Shown here: positions 10,645 to 22,119 of the stretch, one piece after another
How positions within the stretch are numbered: position 1 is the first letter of the stretch
How the letters are laid out: each line of letters opens with the position of its first letter
Assembly: GCA_015178975.1 (NCBI GenBank)
Contig: WHVD01000004.1
Coordinates: 1,240,001-1,304,000, forward strand
Origin: Hysterangium stoloniferum
Taxonomy: Eukaryota; Basidiomycota; Agaricomycetes; Hysterangiales; Hysterangiaceae
Direction of reading: 5' to 3'
DNA length: 64,000 nucleotides
The notes under the pieces: generated by a model
Database searches by the model: none
What the model saw: only the letters and a program-made list of their open reading frames with translations
Told to the model about the DNA's origin: nothing
Made by a program: the position numbers and the translations under genes

Positions 10645-11985
10645 AATCAGAGGGGGACAGAGGAAGAAGGAAACAGTACACACAGCAGCTGGACAAAGAG
10701 AGAAGGAAATAGTACACACTCACTGAAGAAAGGGTACACACACTCACTGAAGAAAGGGTACACACACTCACTGAAGAAAGGGTACACACACCACCTGGAG
10801 GAAAGAGAGGGCTGGTCAGAGGAGGATGGTGGAAGAAGGAAATGGTAGACACACACTGCAGGAAAGAGAGGAGGCCAATCAGAGGAACACGAACTGGCTG
10901 GAGGAAAGAGAATGGAGGCCAATCAGGGCAGCGAAAAGAGAAGGACAGGGTACACAAACCACCTGGAGGGAAGAGGGAGGGCCGATCAGAGCAGGATGGA
11001 GAGAGAAGGAAATAGTACACGCACTCGCTGGAGGAAAGAGAGAGGAGGCAAATCAGAGCAGGACGGAGGGAGGAGGAAAGGGTTCTAATTTATTGAATTT
11101 CACTTTAATTTATTCCATTGTATTTTTATTTAATGTATATTATTTTTATTTTAGGATTGCTGTGATCAGAGGACAAAAAGAGAAGGAAAAGGGACACGCA
11201 CCTCCAGGAGGACAGACAGGAGGCCAATCAGATGGGGAGGAAGAGAGAAGGAAACAGTACACACACTCATTGGAGGAAAGAGAGAGGATGTCAATCAGAG
11301 GATGAAGAGAGAAGGAAACAGCACAGGCACCCCCTGGAAGAAAGAGAGATGGGGCTGATCAGAGCAGGATGGAGGAAGAAGGAAATGGTACATGCACCAC
11401 CTGGAGGAAAGAGAGGCCAATGAGAGCAGGATGGAGAGAGAAAGAAATGGTACACGCACCATCTGGAGGAAAGAAAGATGGGCCCATTCAGAGCAGGACG
11501 GAGAGTGAAGGAAATGGTACACACACTGGCTGGAGGAAAGAGAGGAGGACGATCAGAGGAGGGCAAAGAGAGAAGGAAAGGGTACACACACTCGCTGGAG
11601 GAAAGGGAGAGGAGGACGATCAGAGGAGAACAAAGAGAGGAGGAAAGGGGACACGCACTTGCTGGAGGAAAGAGAGGAGGCCATCAGAGGAAAAAGAGAG
11701 AAGGAAAGGGTACATGCACTTCCTGGAGGAAAGAGAGCAGGCCCATGAGTGGAGGACGAAGAGAGAAAGAAAGCGTACACACGTCCTGGAGGAAAGAGAG
11801 AGGAGGCAATCAGAGGAGGACGAAGAGAGAAGAAAAGGGGACACGCACCAACTGGAGGAAAGACAGACGGACAAAGAGAGAAGGAAAGGGGACACACATC
11901 CTGGAGGAAAGAGATGAGGACGATCAGAGGAGGATGAAGAGAGAAGGAAAGGGGACACGCACCAACTGGAGGGGCCGAATCAGAG
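10645..11985. repeat. Roughly 70-bp repeat C, unit 2
   Basis: Same purine-rich family as in unit 1. It includes a local triplication of CTCACTGAAGAAAGGGTACA (about 10715-10790) and is broken at 11085-11155 by an AT-rich insert absent from unit 1. Confidence 0.9.
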
Positions 11986-12107
11986 CAGGGTGCACGCCCA
12001 ATCGGGCACAAATGGGCACAGCGCGTTGGGAACAGGCGCGGCGCGTGCGTTGGCAAACGGGAACGCGCTTTGCCGGTTTGTGCCCGAGTGGGCGGGCAGG
12101 CATGTGC

Positions 12108-12470
12108 CCATGGATGGGAGTGTGTGCGCGGTGGATGGGAGTGGGTGCGTCGTGGATGGGTGCGCGGTGGATGGGTGCGCGGCGGATGGGTGCGCGGCGG
12201 ATGGGTGCGCGGTGGATGGGTGCGGTGCGCGATGGATGGGTGCGCGGTGGATAGGTGCGTGGATGGTGCGCCGTGGGATGGGTGCGCCATGGATGGGTGC
12301 GCGGTGGATGGGTGCGCCATGGATGGGTGCGCGGTGGATGGGTACGCGGTGGATGGGTGCGGGTGGATGGGTGCGCCGTGGATGGGAGTGGGTGCGTCGT
12401 GGATGGGCGCGCGCGGTGGATAGGTGCGTGGATGGTGCGCCGTGGGATGGGTGCGCCGTGAAATGGGTGC
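12108..12470. repeat. 15-bp minisatellite D, unit 2
   Basis: About 23 copies of the GGATGGGTGCGCGGT unit. It is preceded by a 100-bp CG-rich stretch (11990-12105) not seen in unit 1. Confidence 0.95.
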
Positions 12471-12790
12471 GCTGACTAAGGAGGTGACTAAGCTGATGGT
12501 ACCTTTTACCTGCCTTTTACAGAGGGAGTTCGGGCGCTCCGCGCCCTCACAGCGCCTAAAAGCGCCCACGGACCCACCATGCTCCTTTCACTTATTTGAT
12601 AGAGCATATTCACAAATATTCTTGATATTTTTGCATTTTTATTCTTTGAGTCACTGTACCCACAGGCATACATATGTAGATCTACAAACTACCACAAATG
12701 GATATAAACAAAGAATATTTTAGTTAGTAAATAGTAGAAAAATAAGAGAAAAATCTATGAAATATAATACAATGAGGGGTACCCCTCACA

Positions 12791-13079
12791 TCTTCAGTTC
12801 CAATATCAACTTAGGTTCCCCTACTCTCTACTTAATCTTTGACAAGAAGTCCCTGGCCAGCTGAGACCTTGCCCCTTAGCATTCTGGTCCCCAGTTGATT
12901 TAGCTAAGTGTTAACTTTAGTTCCATTGTGTATTATTTGGTCATTTTGAAATACCAGAACAACCTGACAGTTTGTGTGAGGGTCATGTGTTGAAGCCAAG
13001 CTCCACTCAATTAGTAAAACCAGACCTCCTGGTTGAGTATGTACTAACCCTGAAAACCCCCAACATATGCCACTCTTTA
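12791..13079. other. Unassigned, AT-rich
   Basis: No frame, repeat or LTR end could be recognised. It lies between the old LTR-A and a gypsy protease fragment and is probably decayed transposon DNA. Confidence 0.3.
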
Positions 13080-13450
13080 ACTTTAGACCTTAGACTTAAC
13101 ACCTGAGTGGCAGTTGAATCAAATTTGGATTTGTTAAGTGTGTTGAAGTAGGTTCAAACAATATGTGGCCAGATCACCAGTCAATCACAGGGTTGTATTG
13201 CTTCAGCCAGTTGGTTAAAAATAATTGTAATTCTTGAGTTTGTCCAGTTAGACAATATACTTGTAAGGTGGTTGTATGTGTAAGTGTCCTAGATGTCAGA
13301 ATAGATCCATCAATTAATTTTAATGATAAGGGATTATTAAGTTGATTGTATGAAAGGTTCTTTTGTTCAGCAAATGTTTTGCCCATAAATATGTGACTAG
13401 ATCCTGAATCAACTGATGCCTTTATTTTTGAGATTTTCTTTGGTTTAAGA
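13080..13450 (-). pseudogene. Gypsy aspartic protease fragment
   Basis: On the minus strand the frame reads ASVDSGSSHIFMG, the active-site loop of a retropepsin, then about 70 codons ending NPVIDW. This is the protease and the stretch before reverse transcriptase in Ty3/gypsy polyproteins. No gag or reverse transcriptase of the same copy remains next to it. It belongs to another family than gypsy A or J. Confidence 0.65.
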
Positions 13451-13564
13451 TGATAATTAAAGAATAAGAAACTGTTTACTGCTCATAATAGAAGGCGTGG
13501 ATATGAGAACAGGACCATTGAGGTTTCCATCCCTCAACGACACACTGGCATTCATGCATCAAAT

Positions 13565-15517
13565 CTATAATATGCGTACCCCTCTGTATCTCTTATCATC
13601 TGCCTTTTTACTGTCACTACCCTTGACACCCAATGGTCCTCTGGTCGTGTACTCAACCGCAGGTATTTCCCCTTCCGTGTTGATGCGGCAGTCGTTGCTT
13701 CCTTCAGCCTCAATAGCTGACGACGATCTCTTCCTGCCCCTCATTTGAATGAGAGAGAAATTCCCATCAGAGCTATCGGTAGCAGAACGTTTCCATTTTT
13801 TCTTGGAGGTCTTGGTCGTGGTTGGGTTGGCGCAAACATTTGACTGAGAACGCGCAGGGATATACCCCTCGATTCTGGCTGGCTGCATTGTTTGCAGTAG
13901 CAGAGAGTCCATAGCCTCAAGGGGGTCATGGTATAATGTTGATACTGGCTGTTGTTTATTTACAGCACCATCAAGGCTGTCAGTAGTGGAACTCCCCCAT
14001 TCTTGGCCGGAGGTCGAGGCGGCTGTTGGGCTGGCATAAATATTTGGCAGAGAATACGAAGGGATATCATTCTCGTTGACGGATCTCCGCAATGGGAGAT
14101 AATCAGGAGAGGGCGATCTAAATCTTGTAATGTATGGAGAATTGGTCTTCCAGTAAGGTATGAGCAATACCGCTAGAGACATAAGTACCACTTCCATTGA
14201 TCTGAGCATAGCTTACCGTCTCCATCAGTGCTAATGTGGACTGGGGACATCGTCTGTTTCAGGAGCACTGAACGCTCCGCTGGGCTTTTAGAAGCCAGTG
14301 ACGATCCAATGTCCCAGTCATCTAAACCACTCTCTATTATTGGGCGGATATCGGTGTCATGGACAACTGCAACTTCAGCCTCTGTATTCTATCCAAAATA
14401 GAGTCATCTACAACCTGCCATTTAGCAAGGAAAACCTTACCTCAAAGATGTAATCGAAAATCCAATGTAGGGGATCTTGAAACTATGGAAATACAGTTTA
14501 GTCTATAGGCAAAATTGGAGCATGCGAGTCAACTCACAGGAGAAGTCGTTGCTATAGCCTCCAGAGAACTATCATCCGACACTATTTCAGGAACATTCTC
14601 AATGTGCGGGCTTATTTCGTCTGGAGGATCGCCGGATCCTAAATCATGAGGACCGGCAGCAGCTTTGAGGACTCTAGGAATTCCGATCCGCTTTTTTACC
14701 CTGAATCCCCTTATAAAGACACATTGGTTATAACCATTTGGCGGAAAATTATCAAACAAGTCCCTCGATTGTGGCCCCTCTAGAGGTTCTCCTATAACAA
14801 GCGATTGTGCGTGAGTCATCTGGGAAGGGGGAATCCGAGCCTGTGGGCCACAATTGTGGTGGACAGAGTTTGATGAACGCCACAAACCCCAGACGGAGGC
14901 GGAAGCTGATGAAGCCGTTAAACCTGCCTGAAATTCTAGGGCGACAGTGCTTTCGGTATCGTGGAAAGCTGCCATGGCATATTCTGAAGTCATATCATAG
15001 CCTGTTACGAGTATCATGTCTTCGAGTTTCACATCGCGGTCATCTTGGATGGCAAAACTGAGCCACGAGTCCACATGTTTCACTGCATATCGTGCGAATC
15101 CACGTAGTCGGATTGCGTCAGCACGAAAGGTCTTTTGATTAGTGACGAGGATGGCGCCTTTCGAAGCTGAAGATTCAAACCGAATGGTACTACCCAGCCT
15201 GTGTGGAAAATTGTCAGCAAAAAGGCACTCATGAGTGGAGTATCGTACGGTAAAGATGTAACGCCCGCTTCAATGCCTTTTGTGATAATTTTGTTTGTGT
15301 GTAACACAGTAGGCAAGCGAGGTTCTCTCCGTTTAATCGGTATAGTTCCTATATCCAGTTCCACAAAGCCTTCCGGAACACCATTCCTGTTGTCGTCATG
15401 GTCAGCCGGGAGAGAAGCATTAAAAAGACGGTGAAAAGAGCCCTGGCTGATGTAACCGACGTCGCCGATGTTGACTCTTTTGTAATCTTCTAAAGGAGCC
15501 GGCTCCCTACTTTCCAT
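13565..15517 (-). CDS. Intact five-exon host-type gene, function unknown
   Basis: Exons 15249-15517, 14538-15198, 14441-14482, 14217-14388 and 13565-14172 join into one open frame of 583 codons. The four introns are 50, 55, 52 and 44 bp, all GT...AG. The start is the ATG at 15515-15517. The N-terminus has IGDVGYISQGSFHRLFNA and GVPEGF, the middle LVTGYDMTSEYAMAAF, then CVFIRGFRVK. I recognise this as a hypothetical-protein type common in Agaricomycetes but know no function for it. The C-terminal third is Ser/Thr-rich with KTSKKKWKR and RGRKR, possible nuclear-localisation signals; no membrane segment is seen. The frame crosses all four junctions in phase, strong support for the model. CpG is kept here, unlike in the surrounding transposons. 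Confidence 0.8.
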
Positions 15518-16689
15518 TAATTATAAAGTTCTAAATGATCCCAACGAGTTCTAACCATAAGGGAATGCCATGTCCTAAAGCGCTAAGCTCACTGGATAGA
15601 CTCAGAGTGATCAATCTACTAATACAATGGATTTGGTAACAGAAATACTGACTCAGCATATATTTGGTAGTCACATAGTGGGAGCATGGCGATAACCGAT
15701 GGGACAAGGTGGGGATTTAGGTGGGGTAACAACCACAGCCGCCGCTACATTTAAGAGACACCACCTCATGACACCCACTTAGGGATACAGCACAGGTTCT
15801 GAAGACTCAGCATTACACACAATCAAGGCACAGCTTCTGGTTGATCGGGCCGGGCCAAAGCCGAGCCGCCTCAAACCTACTAAAACACCCGATGTATTCC
15901 ACATCAATCGGGGTGGAGTGTGTTGCTCTCCAGGAGCCTGGCTATCGGAAATTACCGGACACCGTGTGAACGCTCTCAGGTGACCACTGCACGTGTTAAA
16001 AAGATCAGCACTGGTGAGCACGTGCATAAGTCTTTTTTCTTTCTTTTTTTTTATACATTTATATACCGCGTCGCATAACTAAGATACATAGCGGTTGGGA
16101 GAAAAGTACCCTAATGGTAGGTGGGGGCGGCAGGATGTGTATGTAGCTGGTATGGGCAAGAGGGTCGAATGTAGGGCGGGGAAGAGCAGGGATGGTGGGC
16201 CGGTTATGCTTTCCGGAAAGCGTCAGAGGCGGCAATGAACTCAACTAGGGCTTCATGCAGCGATAAACTATGGCAAGCACTCGTTAATATTTGTACCATA
16301 TATCATTATTTAATATAGGTTAGCGGCAATGAACCATGGAAAGTGCTACATAGTATTCGACACCGTTAAAGTGACGTGTACAGGACGTATGTACCACGTA
16401 GGCAGTACCAAAATATACGTTAGGTTCAAAACATTGTTAAATGGTGTGACCCTCATCAATGTATAACAAAGTATAATGAAACGAACGGCAAAGCTGACAG
16501 CATCAGCATCAAGAGGGAGTAAATGGACTGTTGACCTGAGGGAATTGTCCGATTATTACTTCCCGTCTTGCTGCTTGTATATCATTAAGGTTGAACCAAG
16601 TGGCAGTTGCGCCAGATGCACCAAGGTTTCTGGTGATGTATATACTTTTGAAATAACCAAGGCATTGGACTATATAACAATGGATCATG
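15518..16689. other. Upstream region of the intact gene, otherwise unassigned
   Basis: It presumably contains the promoter of the gene at 13565-15517. A T-rich run with a TATA-like stretch lies at 16031-16062, too far to be that gene's core promoter. CpG is kept to about 16450. Short proline-rich frames occur but have no support. Confidence 0.35.
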
Positions 16690-17530
16690 GATCTTCACCA
16701 TGCAAAAAGCCTGGATTGCTGAAGGTGATGAATGGAGGACCGCTTTCTGTACCTGTTATGGTTCTTTTGAATGGATGGTTATGCCCTTTGGCCATACCAA
16801 CACTCCTTCCACATTTCAACATTTTGTTGATGACATTTTGGTATTTTCCAAAGATCCCACACTTCACAAAGGACAAGTCCATGAAGTTTTCTGTAGAGTC
16901 CATGAAAATGGTCTTTTTGCCAATGGGAAAAATGTTCCTTTGAGATGGATTCTATTGAATATTTATGTTTCATTATAGGTCCTGACAGTCTTTGCATGGA
17001 TGAAGCAAAAGTTCAAGTTTGTTCATGATTGGCCCAAACCTGGAAAGTTAAGGATATTCAATCTTTCTTAGGCTTTGCCAATTTCTACCAATGATTTATT
17101 TGGAACTATTCAGATATTACAATACCCCTTACTCATCTCACTTGCAAAGCAACTCCTTGGGTTATTGATGATAAATGTCATGTGGATTTTCAAACCTTGA
17201 AGGATGCATTCACTTCAGCTCCTATTCTGTCTCATTGGAAACCCAATGTTCCAATCATTGTGGAAACTGATGCTTCCAATTATGCAATTGCCACACTTCA
17301 TTCCATCTAAGATTCTGATGGACAGATTCACCTAGTCATATTTCTTTCCCAAACACTTTCAGTTTATGAGCTCAATTATGACATTCATGACAAGGAACTT
17401 CTAGCTATTTTCCAAGCCTTCAAACATTGGTGACATTACTCTGAAGGTTCCATAATTCTGATTGACATTGTTACTGACCACAAGAATGTGGAATGTTCTT
17501 CAACCACTGTTGACCCACCAGCAAGCCTGG
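16690..17530 (+). pseudogene. Gypsy reverse transcriptase and RNase H relic
   Basis: The frame has GDEWRTAFCTCYGSFEWMVM and PFGHTNTPSTFQHFVDDILV. A deletion joins the FQHF block directly to the DDILVFSKD block, so the YxDD core is damaged. Downstream come LGFANFYQ, then ETDASNYAIA and [11 protein letters not shown], which mark RNase H. Stops and shifts interrupt it. It resembles the D3 polymerase at 50985-54150 but lies on the other strand. Confidence 0.8.
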
Positions 17531-17955
17531 TAGCCTGAATTTATTTCCACTTTTTAATATGATTATCTGATTCTGACCCAGATGTCTTGTGTTAGGAGTC
17601 ATCTCAAGATGAGACTAATGATAACCCAAAAACCAAGTTAATTATTGGGGTGTAACAACCACCAGCCCACTACTATATACATGCATGTGCACTACCCAAT
17701 AGCCTAATGCAGTAGTAGCCATCATGCACAGACTACATCTACACACAATTACATAATCATCAGAGCTCTAACTAAAATAGAAAGAAGAAATAGCAGAAAC
17801 TCTAACTATGGGAGCATGATATCTTAAAGTACTAGGGGTCTCAGGAGTACATTAGTAGGGATCTTAATATATAGGGTTGGCTTTAAATGAGCCCTGACAC
17901 AAGTGCCTCTTGTTAGTTTCCAAATCCAAATCCATCTTCAATTGTCTTAATGCAT
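17531..17955. other. Unassigned transposon-like sequence
   Basis: CpG-poor, no frame, no recognised LTR ends. It follows the RNase H relic and may be decayed pol or LTR sequence. Confidence 0.25.
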
Positions 17956-17960
17956 GTTAA

Positions 17961-18798
17961 TTTTATGACTGGAATTCCCACCAGACTCTGGGCACTAACT
18001 TATATGCACCCGCACCCTATATGCACCAATTGTCAGTTTACCGGAATTCCTGCCAGACTCTGTACATCAGACTTGTCCACATTTGACTTTGTTACTTCAT
18101 GTATCAGTCACCAGAGTATCCGCCAGACTCCATCCCTGTCTATGTCTGACTCTGTCCCACACATCAGTCACTGGACCCTACTTGGAAAACCTGTCATCCC
18201 CCTAGCTGAGCCCCGTTCCCATTATAGTCAAATGACCTGTCACGATTAAGACTCCACTCCTGCTCCATTCCTGTTATGGTTTTATGACCTGTCACAATTT
18301 GGACTCTGCTCTGTTCCATCCTATTCCTAACACCAAGTTTGGTGTTTACTTATCTCATTTTATGTTTGCTAGTTTTGTTTTCATTATTACTGGATTTGGT
18401 ATGTTATTCATTCCACAGTCTATATAGTCTGGCAGATGTTGTACATACAATCCAGTCAGAAAATCAGCTTATATTCTCCCCAGTAATCTTAGTATATTTT
18501 CCACTCTAAACTCCTCTTTGAATTACACCACTCTCACTGGTCGGAGCCCATGGGCTCCAACCCATCTATCACTCAACCTCTGACTTATCTATCTCGACTC
18601 CCTGACCTCTCAACCCATGACCTCTCAACCCACGACCTCTCAACCCACGAACTCCACCTGGACTCCCCAGGATTCCCGTCTGCCCATTTGAAATTGGACA
18701 ACACAATCTCATGAGGGTGCAGCCTATAAGCTGAAGCCAAGTGCTACCAGATTTCCTGTGGGTTTCTCTGGAAACCCTCCATGTACTCACCCTTAACA
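17961..18798 (+). mobile_element. Solo LTR-C, duplication GTTAA
   Basis: Reverse orientation relative to the other LTR-C copies. It ends CCCTTAACA at 18798. The left end reads TTTTATGACTGG where other copies have TGTTATGACC, so the terminal bases have mutated. GTTAA stands at 17956-17960 and 18799-18803. The short-repeat zone has three to four CAACCCACGACCTCT units. Heavy CpG loss. Confidence 0.8.
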
Positions 18799-19049
18799 GT
18801 TAATCACATTTAGACCTGGTTTGGGTGCCCTTGCACAACATGGGAAGTATTACTATCCTGTGCAGCTAATTCAACTTGATTATGATTCTGATCCCAAAAG
18901 ATGGCATGTAAAATGGTGGTGACACAATCACTATCATAATCTATCTCCAACAGAGTCATGGGTTCTGTCAGGGCAATATATATAATATATATTTTTGTCA
19001 TTTATTTTTTATTTTAGTTTATTTTATTTTATTATATCTACATGTAGCA

Positions 19050-19234
19050 GTGCAGGCACAGCATGAGAATGATTACATAATTGTGCCACTGCCACTGCCA
19101 TTGAAAGTGGTTGTACCATCACAACACATGGGTACACTGTGCAGTCACAATGTGCATGAACTGTGCAGCTGTAATGTGTGCGCACTATGCACTTGCAATG
19201 TGCACACACTGCAGAGTCACAAAGTGTGCACACT
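19050..19234. repeat. Degenerate tandem repeat, left part
   Basis: Diverged units of about 22-25 bp built from GTGCACACTGCA and CACAATGTGCA. The solo LTR-C at 19235 interrupts it and it resumes at 20060. Confidence 0.6.
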
Positions 19235-20059
19235 TATTAGGGTATGTACATGGCGGGTCTCTGGAGAAACCCACGGAATGTCTGGTAGGACTTGGCTTCA
19301 GCTTATAGGCTGCACCCTCACTAGATCGTGTTGTCCAATTTCAGACAGGTGGACAGGAATCCCGGGGAGTCTGGGCAGGGGTCGTGGGTCAAGGGGTTGT
19401 AGGTCGGAGGTCATGGGTCGTGAGTCGAGATAGGTAAGAGAGATAGATGCACCAGAGCCCTTGGGCTCTGACTAGTGTGAGTGGTGTAATTCAAGTAGGA
19501 GTTTAGAGTGGAAAATGTATTAGAGTACTGGGGGGAATCTAAGCCGATTTTCTGATTGGATTGTATATACAACATCTGCCAGTTTAAATAGACCGTGGAG
19601 TGAATGACATACCAAATCCAGTAATGATGAAATGAAACTAACAAAACATAAAACAGGAATAGTAATTCCTGTTAACACCAAATTTGGTGTTGGGAATGGG
19701 ATGGAACAGAGCAGAGTCCAAATCATGACAAATCATAAACCATAACAGGAAACGGAGTGGGAGCAGAGCCCGAATCGTGACAGGTCATTTGACTAAAACG
19801 GGAATGGGGCTCTGTTAGAGGGGTGACAGGTTTTACAAGTGGGGTCCAGTGACTGATATGTGGGACGAGGTCGGACATAAACAGGGATGGAGTCCGGTGG
19901 GTTTTCTGGTGACTGAAACACAACGTAATGAAGTCGAACATAGACAAGTCTGACGTATGGAGTCCAGTGGGAGTTCCAGTAAACTGATAATGGGTGCATA
20001 TAGGGTGCAGGTGTGTATAAGTTAGTGCCCGGAGTCTGGCAGGATTTCTGGTGGTAACA
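19235..20059 (-). mobile_element. Solo LTR-C, duplication ACACT
   Basis: 825 bp, from TATTAGGGTATG (mutated TGTTAGGG) to GGTGGTAACA, flanked by ACACT at 19230-19234 and 20060-20064. The flanking degenerate repeat continues across it. It is colinear with the copy at 2957 apart from that copy's LTR-B insert. Confidence 0.88.
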
Positions 20060-20290
20060 ACACTGCACAGTTGCAATGTGTGTGCACAGTGCAGTGGCAT
20101 TATGGTGTCCTCACGTCAGTGCTGATGCAAGGCCACTGCCACCACCTACACCCTGATGGACACACAATGCAAGCATTGTGTGCCCATCAGGCCTCCTTGT
20201 GTGCTGGCACTGCAAAGGCAGTCGGCACCTATGCAAGTACTGGTGTGCTGACAGACCTGCACAATGCTGAGGAGGCTTACATAAGCACTG
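20060..20290. repeat. Degenerate tandem repeat, right part
   Basis: Continuation of the GTGCACAGTGCA-type units of 19050-19234, fading into unique sequence by about 20290. Confidence 0.5.
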
Positions 20291-20700
20291 AAGTATGGCT
20301 ATGCACTGTAAGGTGCCTACATGCTGTTTTTTTGCATTTTTCTCAAATTTCTAATAAATAAAAAATACTAAAGAAATATTTAAAAAAATATTATAAATAG
20401 TAGACTTGTAAATACTCATTTCTTTAGTTTCAATCTCTTAGGAATCCCACTAAAACAAGTGTGATCTCCCCGTCATTGAGCTGTCCCCTCACTTCCTGCC
20501 ACATCTTCCTTGTCTTCAGACACCTTTTGTTACCACAATCTTATTGTTCCAAGCAGATATATAAGTATACATTCCACAGCGTTAAGAGGGCAATCCTTTC
20601 GACCATGAAATCCTTTCCCACTCTTCCCTAGGGAGCCTCACATTCATCTTGTATCATACTGCTATTAAAATAAAGAAAAATTAGTCCTGTCTGTGTTGAC
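20291..20700. other. Unassigned, AT-rich then mixed
   Basis: A-rich to about 20430. The rest may be the decayed end of the minus-strand gag that follows, but no frame is convincing. Confidence 0.25.
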
Positions 20701-21415
20701 CAAGTGAGGCTGATAACAACAGCCTTTCAGTGTGGCTGGTTTATGGGATTTGGAAGACTGGCCAAAGTTTCTTCTGCTAGCCTTCTTTTGTCTCCACTGT
20801 CTGTCTAATTTGGTGGCCATTCAAATCATTCTTTCAGGGTAGTAGGCATTTCTGGAAGAGCATATATCTTGTCAACCAATGCAGAGTTGAGTCCCTGTTC
20901 AAATTTCTCAATGAGGGCTGCATCATTGTACAATGTATCCTCTTTGAATTGTTTGAACCGAGCAATGTACTCCTCAGCACTCTGTGATCCTTGTCTGAGT
21001 TGGTTCAGCTTACATATGCCTAGCTGTACTGGCAGGGTTGGGGTCTCCAAAGGTCTGATTGAACTCTTCTATAAAGTCCTCCCAAGAGTCAACACCCTTG
21101 TTGGTGTAATACTCTTTGACCTTGAGTTTGGCCCAAGGTTCAGCAGTACCTCCTTTCATGTAAGATAGGGCAAAGATTATTTTGTCAGAGTCATCCTCCA
21201 CCCTCTTCCCATGAAAATAGAGCATAAGTTGAGAAATGAAGGTTTCTGTTTTCTTCTGAGACCCATCAAAAGGATCTGGAGTGGCTACTTTCAATGTTCT
21301 GGCTGATGAGGTGGGTAGAGATGGCTGAAGATCCTTCAAAAGCTGCTGCATCTGAAGTATCTTTTGCTGCAGCTATTGAATAGAAGGAGTAGAGGATGTG
21401 GTAGGGGAGAGGTAG
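20700..21415 (-). pseudogene. Gypsy gag fragment
   Basis: Two overlapping frames give a retrotransposon gag core. One has PDPFDGSQKKTETFISQLML, FALSYMKGGTAEPWA and WEDFIEEFNQTFGDPN; the other LNQLRQGSQSAEEYIARF and LIEKFEQGLN. A frameshift separates them near 21020. The zinc knuckle is not seen. Polymerase of this element is missing. Confidence 0.82.
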
Positions 21416-21897
21416 CCATGGTATCTGTAAAAGGGGAAAAAAAGAGGTGGGGCCCAATAGGGTAGGGTGTGCACTGATCTTCCCTTAGGAGTGTGTGTGT
21501 GAAAGAAAGCTAGCTACAAAAGTGCCCTTGGTCACGCCTATCTACTTTAAACTAAAAAGACTATTTAATTATTTTACTAAACACCCAGTTGTCAGCTTTT
21601 TGAGCCTGATCCCAGAATCACAGGGTTGACTACCTGGATATTTTTTGGAGAACTGAAAGCTGTCTCAAAATGAGAACCAGCCCCAACAGTTGGTGTTCCT
21701 AACTAAAAAGGTCACAACACACTATAAGGGATATTTGTTGACAGTGCACAGAGCCTGAGAGGTTGATAGATGGAGGAATAGGGAGTTGGATGTGGAGAGT
21801 TATTGGGAGAGAGAAAAAGGAGAATAGATTTGTTGGGAGAGAGAGAAGGGTAGAGAGATAGATGGTAGAGTTGTTTTAAAGAGTTTCAATCTTCTGT
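21416..21897. other. Unassigned leader or LTR remains
   Basis: Upstream of the minus-strand gag, with GA-rich runs at 21740-21880. It probably contains the gag leader, but no primer site or LTR boundary can be fixed. Confidence 0.3.
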
Positions 21898-22080
21898 TAG
21901 GGCAACACTAATAAGGCTACCAAACACAAGATAGAATATAGAAATATGAAAAGGAGAAAAAGGTTGATGGGAGAACAATGGTCAAGGGTAATTGAGTGGC
22001 GACACAAGGAATGCTTGATTAGTCGAACAAAGGGAGTGGTTGGGAATGGTGGTATATGTGGTAAGGTGGCCAGGCTTACA
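21898..22080 (+). repeat. Possible LTR remnant related to LTR-J
   Basis: The last 70 bp resemble the end of the J LTR (TGTGGTAAG, CCAGG, TTACA) and are followed by a C-rich block, as at 31482. The left end at TGTTAGGG is a guess and no target duplication was found. Confidence 0.4.
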
Positions 22081-22119
22081 CACACCCCAGAAGAATATCC
22101 TGCCCAGCCAAACTGCTAA

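Larger units (their letters stand above)
9595..12599 (-). mobile_element. Helitron-like non-autonomous unit 2
   Basis: Same architecture and ends as unit 1: terminal 150 bp with two hairpins, array A, array B, AT-rich spacer, array C, array D, tail. It is 3.0 kb against 3.2 kb because copy numbers differ. The junction with unit 1 is exact, end CTTG to start TCAAATAAG on the minus strand. It is followed at 12600 by the rest of the Tc1-1 inverted repeat (TAGAGCATATTC). CpG is fully retained, so the pair is young compared with the host transposon. Confidence 0.7.
2044..12656 (-). mobile_element. Tc1/mariner-like transposon (Tc1-1), carrying three younger insertions
   Basis: Left end CAGTGACTC at 2044 and right end GAGTCACTG finishing at 12656, each next to a TA. 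The terminal inverted repeats exceed 150 bp: 2100-2256 is matched by the reverse complement of 6313-6409 plus 12600-12656. Subtracting the insertions at 2957-4293, 4664-6214 and 6410-12599 with their duplications leaves about 1.5 kb, the usual size of a Tc1 element. It carries one transposase frame on the minus strand and sits in an old LTR-A. CpG is nearly absent in its own sequence. Confidence 0.85.
504..12790 (-). mobile_element. Old LTR-A (gypsy 5' LTR) split by nested insertions
   Basis: Three pieces, 504-967, 1995-2041 and 12659-12790, together align with the intact LTR-A at 28515-29143. They begin TGTGAAGAGT and end CCCCTCACA. The interruption at 967/1990 is an LTR with target duplication CTAGT. 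The interruption at 2041/12659 is a Tc1-like element with TA duplication. The copy is rich in TG/CA where the younger LTR-A copies have CG. It is the oldest layer of the stack and the 5' LTR of the gag remnant at 1-503. Confidence 0.75.

Noticed and set aside
16059..16244. Short proline-rich minus-strand frame upstream of the intact gene
   Set aside because: No start context, splice partner or recognisable domain supports it.
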